DNA from: Adenophora triphylla var. japonica
Lineage: Eukaryota > Streptophyta > Magnoliopsida > Asterales > Campanulaceae
Direction: 5' to 3'
NCBI GenBank assembly: GCA_022495995.1
Contig: JAFEMH010000170.1
Location: 337,501-401,500 of the forward strand
DNA: 64,000 bases
Numbering within the stretch: the first letter of the stretch is position 1; every line of letters begins with the position of its first letter. Below, piece after piece: positions 35,113 to 47,960 of this stretch. A program made the position numbers and the translations under genes. The notes under the pieces were generated by a model that was not told where the DNA came from, did not search any database, and saw only the letters and a list, made by a program, of their open reading frames with translations.

Positions 35113-37989
35113 GTGCGGGTAAAGAAGCTAGTCCATGGTAGGTGTAAGGGTAGTGGGATGCGCTTTGGAACTTGGAACATTGGATCATTGACAAGGAGAT
35201 CAGCAGAGGTGGTGGAAGTTATGAGGAGGAGGAAGATTCACATAATGTGTCTACAGGAAACTAAGTGGGTTGGAGAGAAAGCAAAAGAAATATCGTCTTG
35301 GGGTTTTAAGCTTTGGTACTCAGGAAAGGATAAGGGTAGAAATGGAGTGGGTATCATTATTGATAAGGAGTATAGTAATGATGTGGTGGAAGTGTACAGG
35401 AAGAGTGATCGGATTATGGGCATTAAACTGGTGATACGTGATGAGATTATAACTATTATTTCCGCCTATGCACCACAAGTAGGGTTGGATGCATCTATTA
35501 AACAAGTGTTCTGGGAAGATTTGGAGGAGGTAGTGCAACGAGTACCTAGTGGTGAGAAATTAGTGATTGGTGGTGATCTGAACGGACATGTGGGGTCTAG
35601 TCGACATGGCTTTGAGAGCATACATGGAGGTTTTGGTTTTGGAGAGAGGAATGAAGCAGGAAATAGTATTCTGGACTTTGCGTTGGTATATGACTTGAGT
35701 ATAATGAACACTTGGTTCAAGAAGAGAGAATCTCACTTGGTGTCCTATAGGAGTGGAGGTAATGCGAGTCAGATTGACTTCTTCTTAGTAAGAAATACTT
35801 GTAAAAAGAGTTATACAGATTGCAAGGTTGTTCCGGGTGAGAGCACAACAACTCAACATAGACTGGTGGTACTTGATTTTCGAAGTAAGAGAATTTCGAG
35901 GAAGAGAAAATCACAGGTAGACCCTAGAATCAAGTGGTGGAGACTTCAAGGGGAAAATCAACCTAAATTTGTAGCTAAGATGTTCGATACCAATATTTGG
36001 GCGGATAATATGGAGGATATGGATATAGATTCGACTTGGACTAAGATGGTACATACCATAAAGGAGGTGGCGAAAGAAGTCCTTGGAGAATCTAGAGGAA
36101 ATGGGCCACCAAGTAAGGACACATCATGGTGGAACGAGGAAGTAAAACAAGCAATAAAGGGCAAGCGAGAATGCTACAAATTATTGGGGAAATGTAGGAG
36201 CGACGAGAACTATGAGAAGTATAAGGAAGCTAGAAGAGATGCTAAGAAAGCAGTAAGAGACGCAAGAGCAAAGGTGAATCAGAAACTTTATGATAAGTTG
36301 GATACAAAAGAAGGGGAAAAGGACATCTACAGACTCGCTCGTATGAGGGATAAGAGGACACGAGATATTGGGACGGTTAAATGTGTGAAGGATGTAGATC
36401 AAAGAGTTTTAGTCGGGGATAAAGAGATAAAAGATAGATGGAGTTCGTACTTTGATAACTTGTTCAATGGCGGTCAAGAGCAGGATGTTGGAGATTTAAA
36501 TATCTCTTCAAGTATGGTTAATCGAGATTTTATGCGGAGAATTCGAAAGAGTGAAGTGGAAATGGCAATGAAAAAGAAGAGATTGAAGAAAGCCGTTGGA
36601 CCGGATGGTATACCAATTGAGGTTTGGAGATGTTTCGGGGAGAGGGGAGTAGATTGGTTAACAACGCTATTTAACAAGATATGGAGAGTTAACACAATGC
36701 CATTGGAGTGGCGGAAGAGTACTCTGATCCCTTTGTATAAGAATAAAGGTGATGTCCAAGATTGTGCCAACTATCGGGGGATCAAACTAATGAGCCATAC
36801 TATGAAACTTTGGGAAAGAGTAATTGCACAAAGGCTGAGAAAAATTGTGGATATTTCGGATAACCAATTTGGGTTTATGTCAGGAAGATCGACTATGGAG
36901 GCAATATATCTTATGAGACAAACCTTGGAGAAATATCGGGATCAAAAGAAAGATTTGCATATGATTTTCATTGATTTGGAGAAGGCGTATGATAAAGTGC
37001 CAAGAGAGGTACTTTGGTGGGCATTAGCAAAGAAGGGTGTTTCAAAGAAATATATTGATATTATCAAGGACATGTATAATGGAGTTAGTACTTGTGTACA
37101 GACTAGTGTTGGGAAGACTGAAGAGTTCTCTATAAAGATTGGAGTGCATCAAGGTTCCGCACTTAGCCCCTTTCTTTTTGCTTTGATAATGGACGAATTG
37201 ACGAGGTCAGTCCAAGATAATATACCAAAGTGTATGCTGTTCGCAGATGATATTGTGCTAATTGATGAGACAAGAGAGGGTGTTGAAAGTAAATTGGAGT
37301 TTGTGGAGACACACTTTGGAATCTCGAGGTTTTCGATTAAGCAGAAGCAAGACTGAATATTTGGAGTGTAAGTTTAGCAGAGTTGGAAGTAGGGAGGCAG
37401 GGGCGGTCACATTTGATGGAAATATTATCCAAGCTTCTGAGTTTTTTCGCTATCTTGGATCCATTATCCAAAAGGATGGAGAATTGGATGGAGATGTGGC
37501 TCATAGGATTAAAGCAGGTTGGTTGAAGTGGAAGAGTGCTACAGGGTTTCTATGTGATCGCGGCATGCCCAATAGATTAAAGGGAAAATTCTACCGCACG
37601 GCAATTAGGCCGGCATTGCTTTACGGCACCGAATGTTGGGCCGTGAAACAGTGTCACGTGCATAAGATGAATGTGGTGGAGATGCGTATGCTTCGATGGA
37701 TGTGCGGTCATACAAGAAAGGATTGATTGGGGAATGAGGTGATCAGAGGTAAAGTAGGAGTTGAGCCCATTGAGGATAAAATGAGGGAAAATCGTCTACG
37801 GTGGTTTGGACATGTGAGAAGGAGACCGAGTGATGCACCGGTTAGGAGGCCGGAACAGTGGAGAAATGATAAAATGGCGAGGGGTAGGGAAAGACCCAAA
37901 CAAACTTGGATTAGAGTAATTGAAAATGATATGAATTTACTTTGAGTGGATGAAAGTATGGTGTTGAAGAGGCCGGAGTGGAGGGCAAA
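35113..37989 (+). pseudogene. RTE LINE polyprotein: AP endonuclease + reverse transcriptase, disrupted
   Basis: N-terminal endonuclease (EEP family) with TWNIGSL, QETKW, SAYAPQVG, GGDLNGHVG and a C-terminal TQHRLVV; then reverse transcriptase with YRGIKLMSH, FMSGRSTMEA, FIDLEKAYDKVPR, HQGSALSP and FADDIVL (catalytic Asp pair). The 747-codon frame from 35113 (first recognised endonuclease Met near 35158) ends at 37356 because one extra T near 37300 shifts the frame. The shifted frame continues with RSKTEYLECKFS, RYLGSI and a C-terminal CGHTRKD, then TGA at 37724-37726 (family Arg) and TGA near 37943. The element is dead as sequenced. Confidence 0.93.
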
Positions 37990-38005
37990 AATCCAAGTGG
38001 GGGGT

Positions 38006-38130
38006 TGATTTTTATTTTTTATTTTTTATTTTTTATTTTTTATTTTTTATTTTTTATTTTTTATTTTTTATTTTTTATTTTTATTATTTTTATTTTTTAT
38101 TTATTTTATTTTATTTTATTTTATTTTATT

Positions 38131-38161
<31 letters not shown>

Positions 38162-38195
38162 TTTTATTTTATTTATTTATTTATTTATTTATTTT
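38006..38195. repeat. T-rich (TTTTTTA)n and (TTTTA)n tract of the LINE
   Basis: Heptanucleotide then pentanucleotide repeats, about 190 bases, within the LINE 3' untranslated part. Confidence 0.9.
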
Positions 38196-38517
38196 TTTCA
38201 CGATAACATATGAGAATTCATGTTAGCCGACCCCAAATTATTTTGGGACTAAGGCTTTGTTGTTGTTGTTATTGTTGTTGTTGTTGTTGTTGTTGTTGAG
38301 GGGGAAGTAAAAATGTTGTGAGTGTAATTTGAAAATAGGAGAGAGAATAAGTGGAGGAAATAGTAAATTATAATAGTGTTGTGAGTATTAAAATAATGTA
38401 GGAGAGAGAATGAGTGGAGGGAGTAGTAAAGATTTCTTTGCCAAAAAAGAAAAGTGGAAGCTTTTAACGGGACACCCAAAATGGCAAAATGAAAAGCTTC
38501 TATTGGGACAAAGGGAG

Positions 38518-39177
38518 TATATATTAACTATTATTATTATTAATAATATTAGTTAATCATAATATTAATTATATAGGGTAATTATTATCATTTAGTTTAA
38601 TATAAGCTAATATTATTAGTTAAATATAACATTAATTAGAAACATTAATTTTTTAATATATTAGAATATCTTAGATAATGCTTCAATATTAGTTACATAC
38701 ATAGGGTAACTATTAATATTTAATTATAGTTACTATACTCCGTATTTGGTAAATATTAGGTATTAAACTTACTGTACCAGATCAATATTCTCATATAACT
38801 TTCTAATTATATTTACTAATCATAATATGTGTATGTAGTATAAAATTATTAATTATCAAAGATAATTAATATTATTAATTCAATCATCTATAAAATTAGA
38901 AGTTAACTAATTACAATAATAATTTATTGTTATTATTCAAATTTCAATTGTCATAATAATAAGTACAAACTATATACAACAAAGGCTAAAAGAAAAAAAT
39001 ATCCTGAATTTATAAATGTAATATTTTGATTGATATAAAATAGATTTATATCACCAAAAAAATGTCATGCTACTTTATCAAATAAAAACATAAAATAAGT
39101 AATATAAAAAATAGCAAATTAATTTTCCGTGCAGAGCACGGACTACCCACTCATAAAATAATGAATAGTAACTTATA
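38518..39177. other. AT-rich gene-free stretch with a small hairpin
   Basis: Continues the TAATATTAGTTAATCATAAT minisatellite seen left of the split MITE. At 39127-39141 CCGTGC-AGA-GCACGG forms a hairpin followed by ACTA, resembling Helitron 3' ends. If real, the Helitron would span about 33238 to 39150, but the terminal TC and CTRR signals are not clear. Confidence 0.35.
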
Positions 39178-39493
39178 CTCCCTTCGTCCATTTACATGGT
39201 TCACGCTTTCTATTTTGGGCATCCATTTACATGGTTCACACTTTGTTTCTTTCCTAAAATGGAAACTTTATATTATTAAAATATTAACCCTACCCCACTA
39301 TAATTTACTATTCCCTCCACTCATTCTCTCTCCTACATTATTTTAATACTCACAACACCATTATAATTTACTATTCCCTCCACTCATTCTCTCTCCTATT
39401 TTACTTTCACACTCACAACACTTTCAATATAATAATCCCTCCTTAATCAACGTGTAAACAGTAACTGTGAACCTACTAAATGGACGAAGGGAG
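39178..39493. mobile_element. Stowaway-like MITE
   Basis: CTCCCTTCGTCCATTTACAT at the left and TAAATGGACGAAGGGAG at the right, TA flanks; internal CTCACAACACCATTATAATT block duplicated. Confidence 0.8.
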
Positions 39494-42400
39494 TATTTGT
39501 TATGAATATAATAAATGAGTTATATTATTTAAAAAATTTCATTTTAAAATTTTGTAGCTTTTAAGTGGGAATGGGACAAAGGCAAAAGAGTTTGCATTTG
39601 AGAAACACCCATAGATACCTAGGAGGCTAAGTAAAGTAGTCATTAATATACTAAGGCTCCGTTTGTTTAGCGTAAAACATTTTTCGAAAAATGATTTCCT
39701 GCAAAAAAAATTTTGAAAAATGAAAATATTTTCCGAAAAATAAGATAAACATGTTTTCGACTGTTTTGTAAGGAAAATATTTTTCAAAAAATGTTTGATT
39801 GAGTTGACTACAAATTTACCCACCTCAATCACCACCACCACCCCACCCTACTCACCACTACCACCCCCTACTCCCCAATCCAATAACCACCCCCAATTCA
39901 GGGGTGGGGTGGGTGGCAGGGGGTGGTGAGTGGATTGGGGGAGGAGTTGTTAAAAATAAATTTAAAATGATTTTTTTTACTCGATCGGGGGGGGGGGGTG
40001 GCAGGGGGTGGTAGACGTGTCCAAATGGTTATAACCGCCGGTTAACGGTTATAACCGGTGGTTAAAAAATCGTTAAAACTTAACCGTAACCTAACCATTA
40101 ATTGTGTACTAACGGTTACGGTTATCCGGTTAACGGTTATAACCGGTTAACACGGTTTATCCGGTTAAAACTGTCATGACCCTTATTCTAGGCACCATTT
40201 TAAGCACATGTTGAGCACGTGGAGGTGGGGTGTGTAGCATCTCATTTATGCATTTTATGATATTTGTTAGTTTTATGTTTTTATTTTGGTACTTTGATAA
40301 CTTATGTGATATTTAGGATGCTAATAAATTAATTTTAATTATTTAAGGTCTAAATGGAATAAATAGGAAATTGTGTAGTGAAATTATAATATTTGAAATT
40401 TAAATAAAAGTTTATAAAGTGTGGAGGTGCTTTAGTGTCAAAGTGGAAGATTAAGGTTGTTAGTTGTATCAATGTAAGTGTTGGAGGAGCTAAGGTGTAA
40501 ATTGATTAATGCTTATCCTTATTTAATCCCATGGAAACTCATTTTGACAAAAACCCTCAGCCTTGTTCCTCTGTTTTGAAGAAAAGAGCAAACCCTAGAC
40601 TTTCCTTCCAAAAATTCATATCAAATTCAATCCTTGTTCGTTTCTTGATCCGTCTTCATATTAATGTTCGTGAAGTCGAGGGGATCGCGTCTATCCGGAT
40701 AAAGTTTTTCTTATTTTCGAATTAATTTGGTAAGTTATTATGTCCCTTCCTTCAATCTTTGTTCATTTGAAGTTTTAAGTTGAGATTGTTGTTATATAAA
40801 TGTTGCATGGCAATTTGGCATCTTTTTCTTAGGTTAAATTAGTTGGGATGTAGTATAGTGAAGTTTGTGAGTATGGTGTTGTTGTTGAAGTGAAATGATT
40901 GAAGTATAAATGTGGAATGGCAATTAGAAACACTTTTCTTGGAGTTAGAAGGTATGGAAATGGTTTGATTTGAGTGGTTATGAAGTAGGGAACTGGTATT
41001 GTTGCTTAAGGATCAGAGGGAATGAGTTTATGAACAATTAATGGTTTTGATGTTCTTTGGTTTCTTTGAAGTCTTGACTACGTTACGAAGTTTCTGCTGA
41101 AGGGCACGAGTCGTGCCCTGTGGCACGAGTCGTCCCCTCAGGTTGGAAGATTCGTGCCTTGTGGGACGACTGTATCAGGCTGGGTGTTAAAGTGGCACGA
41201 GTCGTGCCCTGCCCTGTTTTCCCTGAATCAATTTTCAAGCAAATTAAAGCCTATCTACCTAGTATATCTTTAAACCCTTTTTGACTATAATCAAAGTACT
41301 ACAATTGAGCTATCCAATGGTGTCTTAAATTGTCAAATTGGATATGAGGAAGAGGTTTAAATATTGTATTGAATATGGTTGAAAGGCATGATGGGAACTT
41401 AACCAAAGTTGTTCAAAACTTGGTAATTCAATCTTGAACCTTTATAAAGGGTACTCAAAGTTGTGTAATGAATATGTAAGGCTTGCTTGTGATACATTGT
41501 GCCCATATATGATTACATATTCATGGTTGTTGTTCAAATAGTGTATGAAATATATGTTGCACTATTGTATTGGTTTGAACATGAGTATGAATACCATGTT
41601 GTTGCTTTGATATCCCTATGGTGGATTTATTTTCAAGTATCTATTATGTACTTGAATGTGTTTCAATCAGCTGATGTTTAGGGGTATAATGGAATACAAT
41701 CAATTATAGAAAATGTTCTATAAGGTGATCGGATTACATTATACTCGTATCGTCCCCTTCTACGTGACGCAGATTGGGGTGATAGCTTCTGTATTGAGCT
41801 AAAAGCCTTACATATAGCTAGTATCTTATATGGTTCTCTGAAATATGAGTCTTATAAGATGTGAATATGCTTAATCAGTTCACAAATGAAGGGAGTTTAC
41901 TCCCACGTTGTACGACTTATTGTTCAGACGGGAAAGGTAAACTGAGGTAACGTAATGTGTTTACCGCTTTAACAATGTGTTGTGAACAACCTTATTATGT
42001 GTTGCATTTTATATGGCATCTTGTTGCATTCATAATAGCTTATTGAGATTTATTCTCACCCCTTCTCCCTTTACTGTTTTAGATCCACTACAACAAATAT
42101 GCCTTTTTTCGGCACTTTTAAATCGGCACTTTACTTGGTGCCGCTAATTTCCGGCATTTCAACCAAAGTGCCGCTAAATTTTCGGCGTTTTTTGAAAAAA
42201 TGCCACAATTTCTGGCACTTTATTAAAAGTGCCGCTAATTTTCGGCATTTCAATGCAAGTGCCGCAAAATTTTCGGCGCTTTTTGAAAAATGTCGTGAAT
42301 TCCTGGCACTTTATTAAAAGTGCCGGAAAATTTTCGACACTTCAAGAAAAGTGCCGGAAATTCCCGGCAGTTTGATATAAGTGCCGCTAAATTTCCGGCA

Positions 42401-42839
42401 AATACTGAAAAGTGTCGCTAAATTTCGGCATTTATTGTAAAGTGCCGCTAATATCTGGCACTTTTTTGTAATTGCCGCATATTTTTCTGCACCTTTTGAA
42501 AAGTGTCGCCTAAATTTAAAAATCATATGGTTCAGCTCAGCTTAGGGTTTGGTACTCCTAAACTGAACCGAACCATTTAAGACTAAACCGCAGTTTGAAA
42601 TCGAGTCATTAAATCGAACTATGAAACTGAGCCATAATCCGAATCATGAAAATGCAATCCTGACCGTCTCTTCAAAATTTTAAGTTAATCTCGCCCTTTT
42701 TAATGTTTAAAAACCCTAATATTAAATTAACAAAACATACCACCAACTCAGCGCCTCTCTTTCAATATTCCCAAATCCCACTTCCCGTTTTCCCTCTTGT
42801 TCTCTCATCAACAACGACGAACGACGACTTTCTCTCTTC

Positions 42840-43073
42840 TCGACGACGAGCGATCCTCTCACCTCCGACTCCGACACCGATTCAGAACACATTTTTACAG
42901 CTTCCAATCTGGAAACTCAAAATATTACTCTTGTTTCGAACCCTAATTCCGAATCGAATGTCACTTCTGATGCCTTAAACACCGCCAACACCTCCAGTCC
43001 ACCTCTCGTTTGTCTCGGAGTTTCGCCAGCAACTCTGCCGCCGGTGCCTTCATGGGCTCTATTTTCGGATACG
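42840..43073 (+). pseudogene. Captured first exon of a TIM22-2-like (Tim17/22/23 family) gene
   Basis: Acidic Ser/Asp/Thr-rich N-terminal coding, PPLVCL, then after a one-base shift RSFASNSAAGAFMGSIFGYG, ending at a splice donor (GGATACG|GTACAT). This matches the start of the Tim17/Tim22/Tim23-family import proteins of the At4g26670 type, by memory of the family. Truncated and frameshifted; part of the Pack-CACTA cargo. Confidence is limited because only one exon is present. Confidence 0.5.
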
Positions 43074-43609
43074 GTACATTCACTAATTCTTTTCTGTTTA
43101 TGTTAATTTTGCAATTGAGTTCTCTTCAACTCTCTCAATTATTTAAGACAATACAATTAAACCTTGATATTTCAATTTCCACCTGGGGTTTTAAGGTTAT
43201 AAAATTTCGCCATTGATTAGAATTCATACATTTGAATCTATAACCTAATTTCACTAGAATAAAGTAATTGGTTTTCATTTTGGTACCCCCTTTGTCCCTA
43301 AATGAATATACATTTTTTTGTTTTCAATCAAAATAAGGAAGATGAAAAATGTGAATTTAGTAATTTCACGAGAAATGAACTCTCATTTAGGGGACATATT
43401 TAAAGATGGATAAGTGGACACTCATTTAGAGATGGAGTAATGTATTTGATCTTCCGTGGGTAGTTTCTGTGTCGTAGTTTCTCATTTGTCGTGTGATGGA
43501 TTTTGTGTAATATCACGTGTTCAAGCAGATGATTAAGGTACAACATGTTGTTATTAAAGACATTTCCTCCCCTAGGGGGTATGTATCTGAATCGTTTTTA
43601 AATAATTAA

Positions 43610-43804
<195 letters not shown>

Positions 43805-44496
43805 TAAAATTTCTTTCATTTGTTCATATTTTTGCTTTCTGGTTGTGCTAGCTGTGTTGATCCTCTTATCAGGGTTGTTCTTTTCTTCCGCACTTTATGC
43901 AACCCGCTCCTTCCCTTGCCCTGGCCGAGGCTCGAGGGAAATAGACACTTGTATACTACCACCCACGAAGCCAATGTTGCTGTTTAGATGATTGCTCCTC
44001 AAAATTTTAATTACTGTCATTGAAAGTATATTAGTGTCATCACTAAACTTTACTTTCAACTATCATCTACTCCAACTTATGAATCATAAACTCCACTTTT
44101 GCTTAAAATAAGCTGGACTTTCAAAGTTTCCACCCAAAACTTCATTCTTCCCAAAAAATGAGTCACATTTGACAATTCAAAATTTTAAGGGTGTAGCTTG
44201 CTTGTTTGTATCGTCATGAAATTACACATGTTTTTCTTAGTAATATTATTTTGAAATGCGACTCTTTCTTGGTATAGACCAAAAGGAAAAGTGAGACTAT
44301 CTTGTAGGATGGAAGGAGAACTAGTTTCGAGCTTATGGAACAAAAAATCCTCCAAAATAGCTATGCAAAAGAAGCCCATAAGATTCTTGAGCTCCGAGGG
44401 AAAACAAATTGTTTGGATATGGACTTCATAAAATACTGTGCCTTCCTTCTGACACCAGTAATATGTAGCTCACTAATGTAGAATATTGATTTGCAG

Positions 44497-44621
44497 GAGC
44501 TGATGTTAATTTAAAAAATAACGGTGGCCGTACTGCTCTTCACTCTGCTGCTAGCAAAGAGTGGATGAAAATAGCTGAAATTCTACTTTCACATGGTGCA
44601 AAAATCAACCTGAAGGATAAG
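44497..44621 (+). pseudogene. Captured exon of an ankyrin-repeat (PSMD10/gankyrin-like) gene
   Basis: Frame GADVNLKNNGGRTALHSAAS then EILLSHGAKINLKDK is one and a half ankyrin repeats, like plant proteasome-subunit-10-type ankyrin proteins. The acceptor TTGCAG is kept; the expected donor GT is GC here. Same strand as the other captured exons. Confidence 0.72.
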
Positions 44622-44661
44622 GCCTGTACCTTTATACTTTTTTTTTTTTTTTCAAAAAATA

Positions 44662-44844
44662 CTCCCTCCATTCCAAATTGAATGTCCATTTTTTTTTTTA
44701 ATTTTGCTCTTGATCCAAAATGAATGTCCAAAAAATAATCAAATCTTCTCTTGATCGAGAGCAAATTTGATTATTTTTTGGACATTCATTTTGGATCAAG
44801 AGCAAATTAGATTTTTTTGGACATTCATTTTGGGACGGAGGGAG
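44662..44844. mobile_element. Stowaway-like MITE inside the CACTA element
   Basis: CTCCCTCCATTCCAAATTGA at the left and CATTTTGGGACGGAGGGAG at the right, TA flanks; long internal self-complementarity (GACATTCATTTTGGATCAAG). Confidence 0.8.
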
Positions 44845-45192
44845 TAATTCAAACCCAAATCTTTTATTTTCACTTGTGAATGTCTAGAATAATTGATGTG
44901 GCTACGTTTCTATATTCTTTTGTTTTCTTAAGCTTCTTTTGCTATTGACTCGGTAATACACTGCAATTTTTAACCCAGAGCATTCAGTCCAGTATTGAAT
45001 CTAAATATCAGAGACATGATAAAGCCAACATAATGTTTGATTAGGTCTTATGAAGGAGTTACTAATTTGGGAGAAGCTATTGGAAAATCAATTGCATGGA
45101 GATCCATAGATGTAATCCCAAGGTTGTTTTAAATTATATCTCTTATGTTGTTCTAAATTATATCTCTTATGTTTTTATTCTCTTATTTAATA

Positions 45193-45461
45193 CTCCCTCC
45201 GTCCCAGTAATTACTTCACCATTTTAGGCTCGGCACGTAAATTAAGAGTGAAAAAAATGTTGCGAGTGTAATAGTAAAATAGGAGAGAGAATGAGTGGAG
45301 GAAATAGTAAATTTGAAAAGTGTTAGTGAGTGTAATAGTGAAATAGGAGAGAGAATAAGTGGAAAAAATAGTAAAAATTCTTTGCCAAAAAAGGAAAGGT
45401 GAAGCTTCTAACGGGACACCATTTTGGGTAAAAGGTGAAGTTATTAATGGGACGGAGGGAG
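45193..45461. mobile_element. Stowaway-like MITE inside the CACTA element
   Basis: CTCCCTCCGTCCCAGTAATT at the left and TTATTAATGGGACGGAGGGAG-type right end, TA flanks. Confidence 0.8.
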
Positions 45462-46628
45462 TATCATTTAAAACTAAATAATGCTTATTTTTTCAGGTGA
45501 TGATTTAAATGAGGAACTTATAACCCAATCTATACGGGAGAAGATTGCTTTCATTTGTGTTTTTGTTTGCTACTTGAACTTAGTTTGTAGATGTCAATGC
45601 TTGTTGCGTACCTTTCTTTTGAACTAATACTTTTTGGATTGTGTAATGCATACTAAATATTCAATTTATGACAATGGACCAAGCTTTATATTTTATAAGT
45701 TATTCTTATTCATCGCTAATTGTTGAAATTTGTGTATGTTATTGATTTCAATAGCACAATAAATTAGATAGCCAAAATTTTCTAGGGCCAGAAATATATA
45801 TATTTTTTAAAAAGGAAAAATTTTCCAGCAATTTTAAATGCACCGCTAATATTGGAGAATATTAAAAGTGCCACTAATTTTCGGCACTTTAAAAAAAGTG
45901 CCGCTAATTTTCTGTCATTTTAGACGTGCCGGTATATTTTGGCACTTCATGAAAGTGTCGAAAATTAGCGGCACTTTTAAAAGTGCCGGAAAATTAGCGG
46001 CACTTTTAAAAGTGCCGGAAAACGGCGACACTTTTAAAAGTGCCGGAAAATTAGCGGCTCTTTTAAAAGTGCCGGGAATTTTCCGGCACTTTAAAAGTGC
46101 CGGAAAGTATTGCCGATACCACTTTTTTCGGCACTTTAAGACGTGCCGGAAAAAGTGCCGGGAAAAGCTTTTTCGGGATTTTTTTTTTAACATTTTCGGC
46201 ATTTTTAAAGTGTCTGGAAAAGGCATATTTGTTGTAGTGATCGCGCTGAGACAGGTGGACCAACCCAGTGAGGACGGAAAGAAGTTTGGACTTGGTTCTT
46301 TTGGGATTGTCTGGGTATGTGTATGCTTAGAGTTGGTTGGTTGGGAGTAGTTTTTGGGATATTACTCTTTTGAAACTTGTATATTGAACAACTTTTGTAA
46401 AACCTTTATATTTGTGGTTGTTTTGTAAATAAACAGGTTGTTGTTTTCTTTCAAAGTTGGTTTTATAAACCTATCTCCAAGTGGAGAAGTGATGTTATTT
46501 ATGTTGAAGTATGAAAGTTGTTTTATCTTTCAAAGTTAATCAAAAGTTTTAAAATTAGGTGGTTTGTGTTAGTAAGGGGACCTCCCGCTCGGGGCACGAG
46601 CTAAGGTTCCGGGTCGGGGTCCCCACAG

Positions 46629-46643
46629 TTGGTATCAGAGCTC
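46629..46643 (+). other. Gypsy primer-binding site
   Basis: TTGGTATCAGAGCTC one base after the LTR end; initiator tRNA-Met type. Confidence 0.85.
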
Positions 46644-46727
46644 GGTTTAGAAGTCAAGGGTAGATGTCTAGAATAAGGGGGAGTGTGTGATAACTGACGA
46701 CGAGTGGTTGATGCAGGAGTTTGTATC

Positions 46728-47576
46728 ATGGCGGGAAATGATGATGATCAGCATAGAGCTCCGGAGAATGAGGGTAATGCCGGGGCAGGTGGTAATCAGA
46801 ACACAGAGATGATGAACCTATTCAGAGTCTTCTTGCAAAATATGGCAACTCAAGGTCAAGGTCAACATCAACCGGAGGGACGTCAAGGGCATAGATTGGA
46901 GAAGTTTGTGAAGATGGCTCCACCAAGTTATAATGGGGATCCAGATCCGCTAAAAGCAGAAAGATGGCTAGAGGCGATGAACAAGATATTCGCGACTATG
47001 GAAAGTCCGGATGAAGAGAAGGTGAGATGTGTCATTTTCAAACTTGAAGGACCAGCGAAACATTGGTCGCATATTTTGAAGGAGAGTTGGGATCGTGATC
47101 ACACGCCACAGACGTGGGAGAATTTCACCCGAAAGTTCAGAGAACACTTTATTCCAATGGTTACCCGGGACAAGAAGGAGGTTGAGTTCTTGAGGGTAGA
47201 GCAAGGAACAATGCGGTGGCCCAATATTCAGCAAAGTTCACGGAGTTGGCGAGGTATTGCCCTCACTTGGTACCGGAGGAGGAGAGAAGAGTTTACCGGT
47301 TTGTAAAGAATTGAGATTGGAATTCCAGAAGCAACTGTTGACGCACGACTTCACCGACTTTCAGGCAGCAGTGAATAGGGCGTACCTGATTGAAAATGAT
47401 ATTGAGGAGCACCGTGACAAACCCAAAGGTAGTAGTGGAAGCAAACCAAGGTTTCAAGGGCAAGGCTCCGGACAGAATAGAGGACAACCAAGGTCTTCAG
47501 CTCCGGGGGTGGTTCGAGAAGGAAATGTGGCAGCTCCTACAACTCGTCCAGCATCCAGTCAATTTGAGATTATGGT
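46728..47576 (+). pseudogene. Ty3/gypsy Gag, truncated and frameshifted
   Basis: Starts MAGNDDDQ. The retrotransposon Gag domain is clear: FVKMAPPSYNGDPDPLKAER, then WENFTRKFREHFIP, then after a shift at about 47215 VAQYSAKFTELARYCP, and after another shift at about 47310 LTHDFTDFQAAVNRAYLIE. It stops at SSQFEIM just before the place where the family has its CCHC zinc knuckle. Two frameshifts plus truncation; not functional. Confidence 0.9.
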
Positions 47577-47960
47577 TAGTAGAATATTTCTTTTAAAAAC
47601 AGTTTTTAACATTTTTTTTTAAAAAAACAGTTAACTTTTTAACAGATTTTGAAAAAACAGTTAACTTTTTAACACTTTCTGCTAACTTGTATACTCTATA
47701 TGCCCATTTTTTTTTTTAAAAAAAAATTGAATAAATAATAATATTTTGAGATGTTAGTTAGTAGTGAATTTTTTTGAAAAAAGTTATATAAAAAAAGTTA
47801 AATTTTTTTAAAGAAATTAAAGTATATAAAAGAAAAAAAGGGGTGGTTCCCTTAAATTTTATTAATTAAAAAAATTACAAAGAGGGGGACAATCAACCTT
47901 ACCCTTTTATAATTAAGGGGGGACATTTAGGAGCCTTTACCTCAACCTAACTATTACAAT

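Larger units (their letters stand above)
34717..38296 (+). mobile_element. RTE-type non-LTR retrotransposon (LINE), near full length
   Basis: Flanked by an exact 18-bp target duplication TGAGGGGGAAGTAAAAAT. Contains tandem 5' monomers, an AP-endonuclease plus reverse-transcriptase frame, a T-rich tract, the terminal motif TTTTGGGACTAAGGCTTTG and a (TTG)n tail, the standard 3' end of plant RTE elements. Length 3,580 bp fits an intact RTE, but the coding frame is broken by one shift and two stops. Confidence 0.93.
34642..38517. mobile_element. Stowaway-like MITE split by an RTE LINE
   Basis: Left end CTCCCTCCGTCCCAATAGTA and right end TTCTATTGGGACAAAGGGAG are TA-flanked partners. The middle is interrupted at 34717-38296 by the LINE; the 18 bases 34699-34716 are duplicated at 38297-38314. 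Without the insert the MITE is about 280 bp. Confidence 0.85.

Noticed and set aside
34822..35122. Two overlapping frames over the LINE monomers
   Set aside because: They are the 114-bp tandem repeat read through; the LINE protein starts after it.
37978..38226. 82-codon Phe/Tyr-rich frame
   Set aside because: Translation of the LINE T-rich tract.
42099..42317. 72-codon frame with repeated Phe/Lys/Cys motifs, and a similar 160-codon frame at 45868-46350
   Set aside because: Both are translations of the CACTA subterminal CGGCACTTTTAAAAGTGCCG repeats, not genes.
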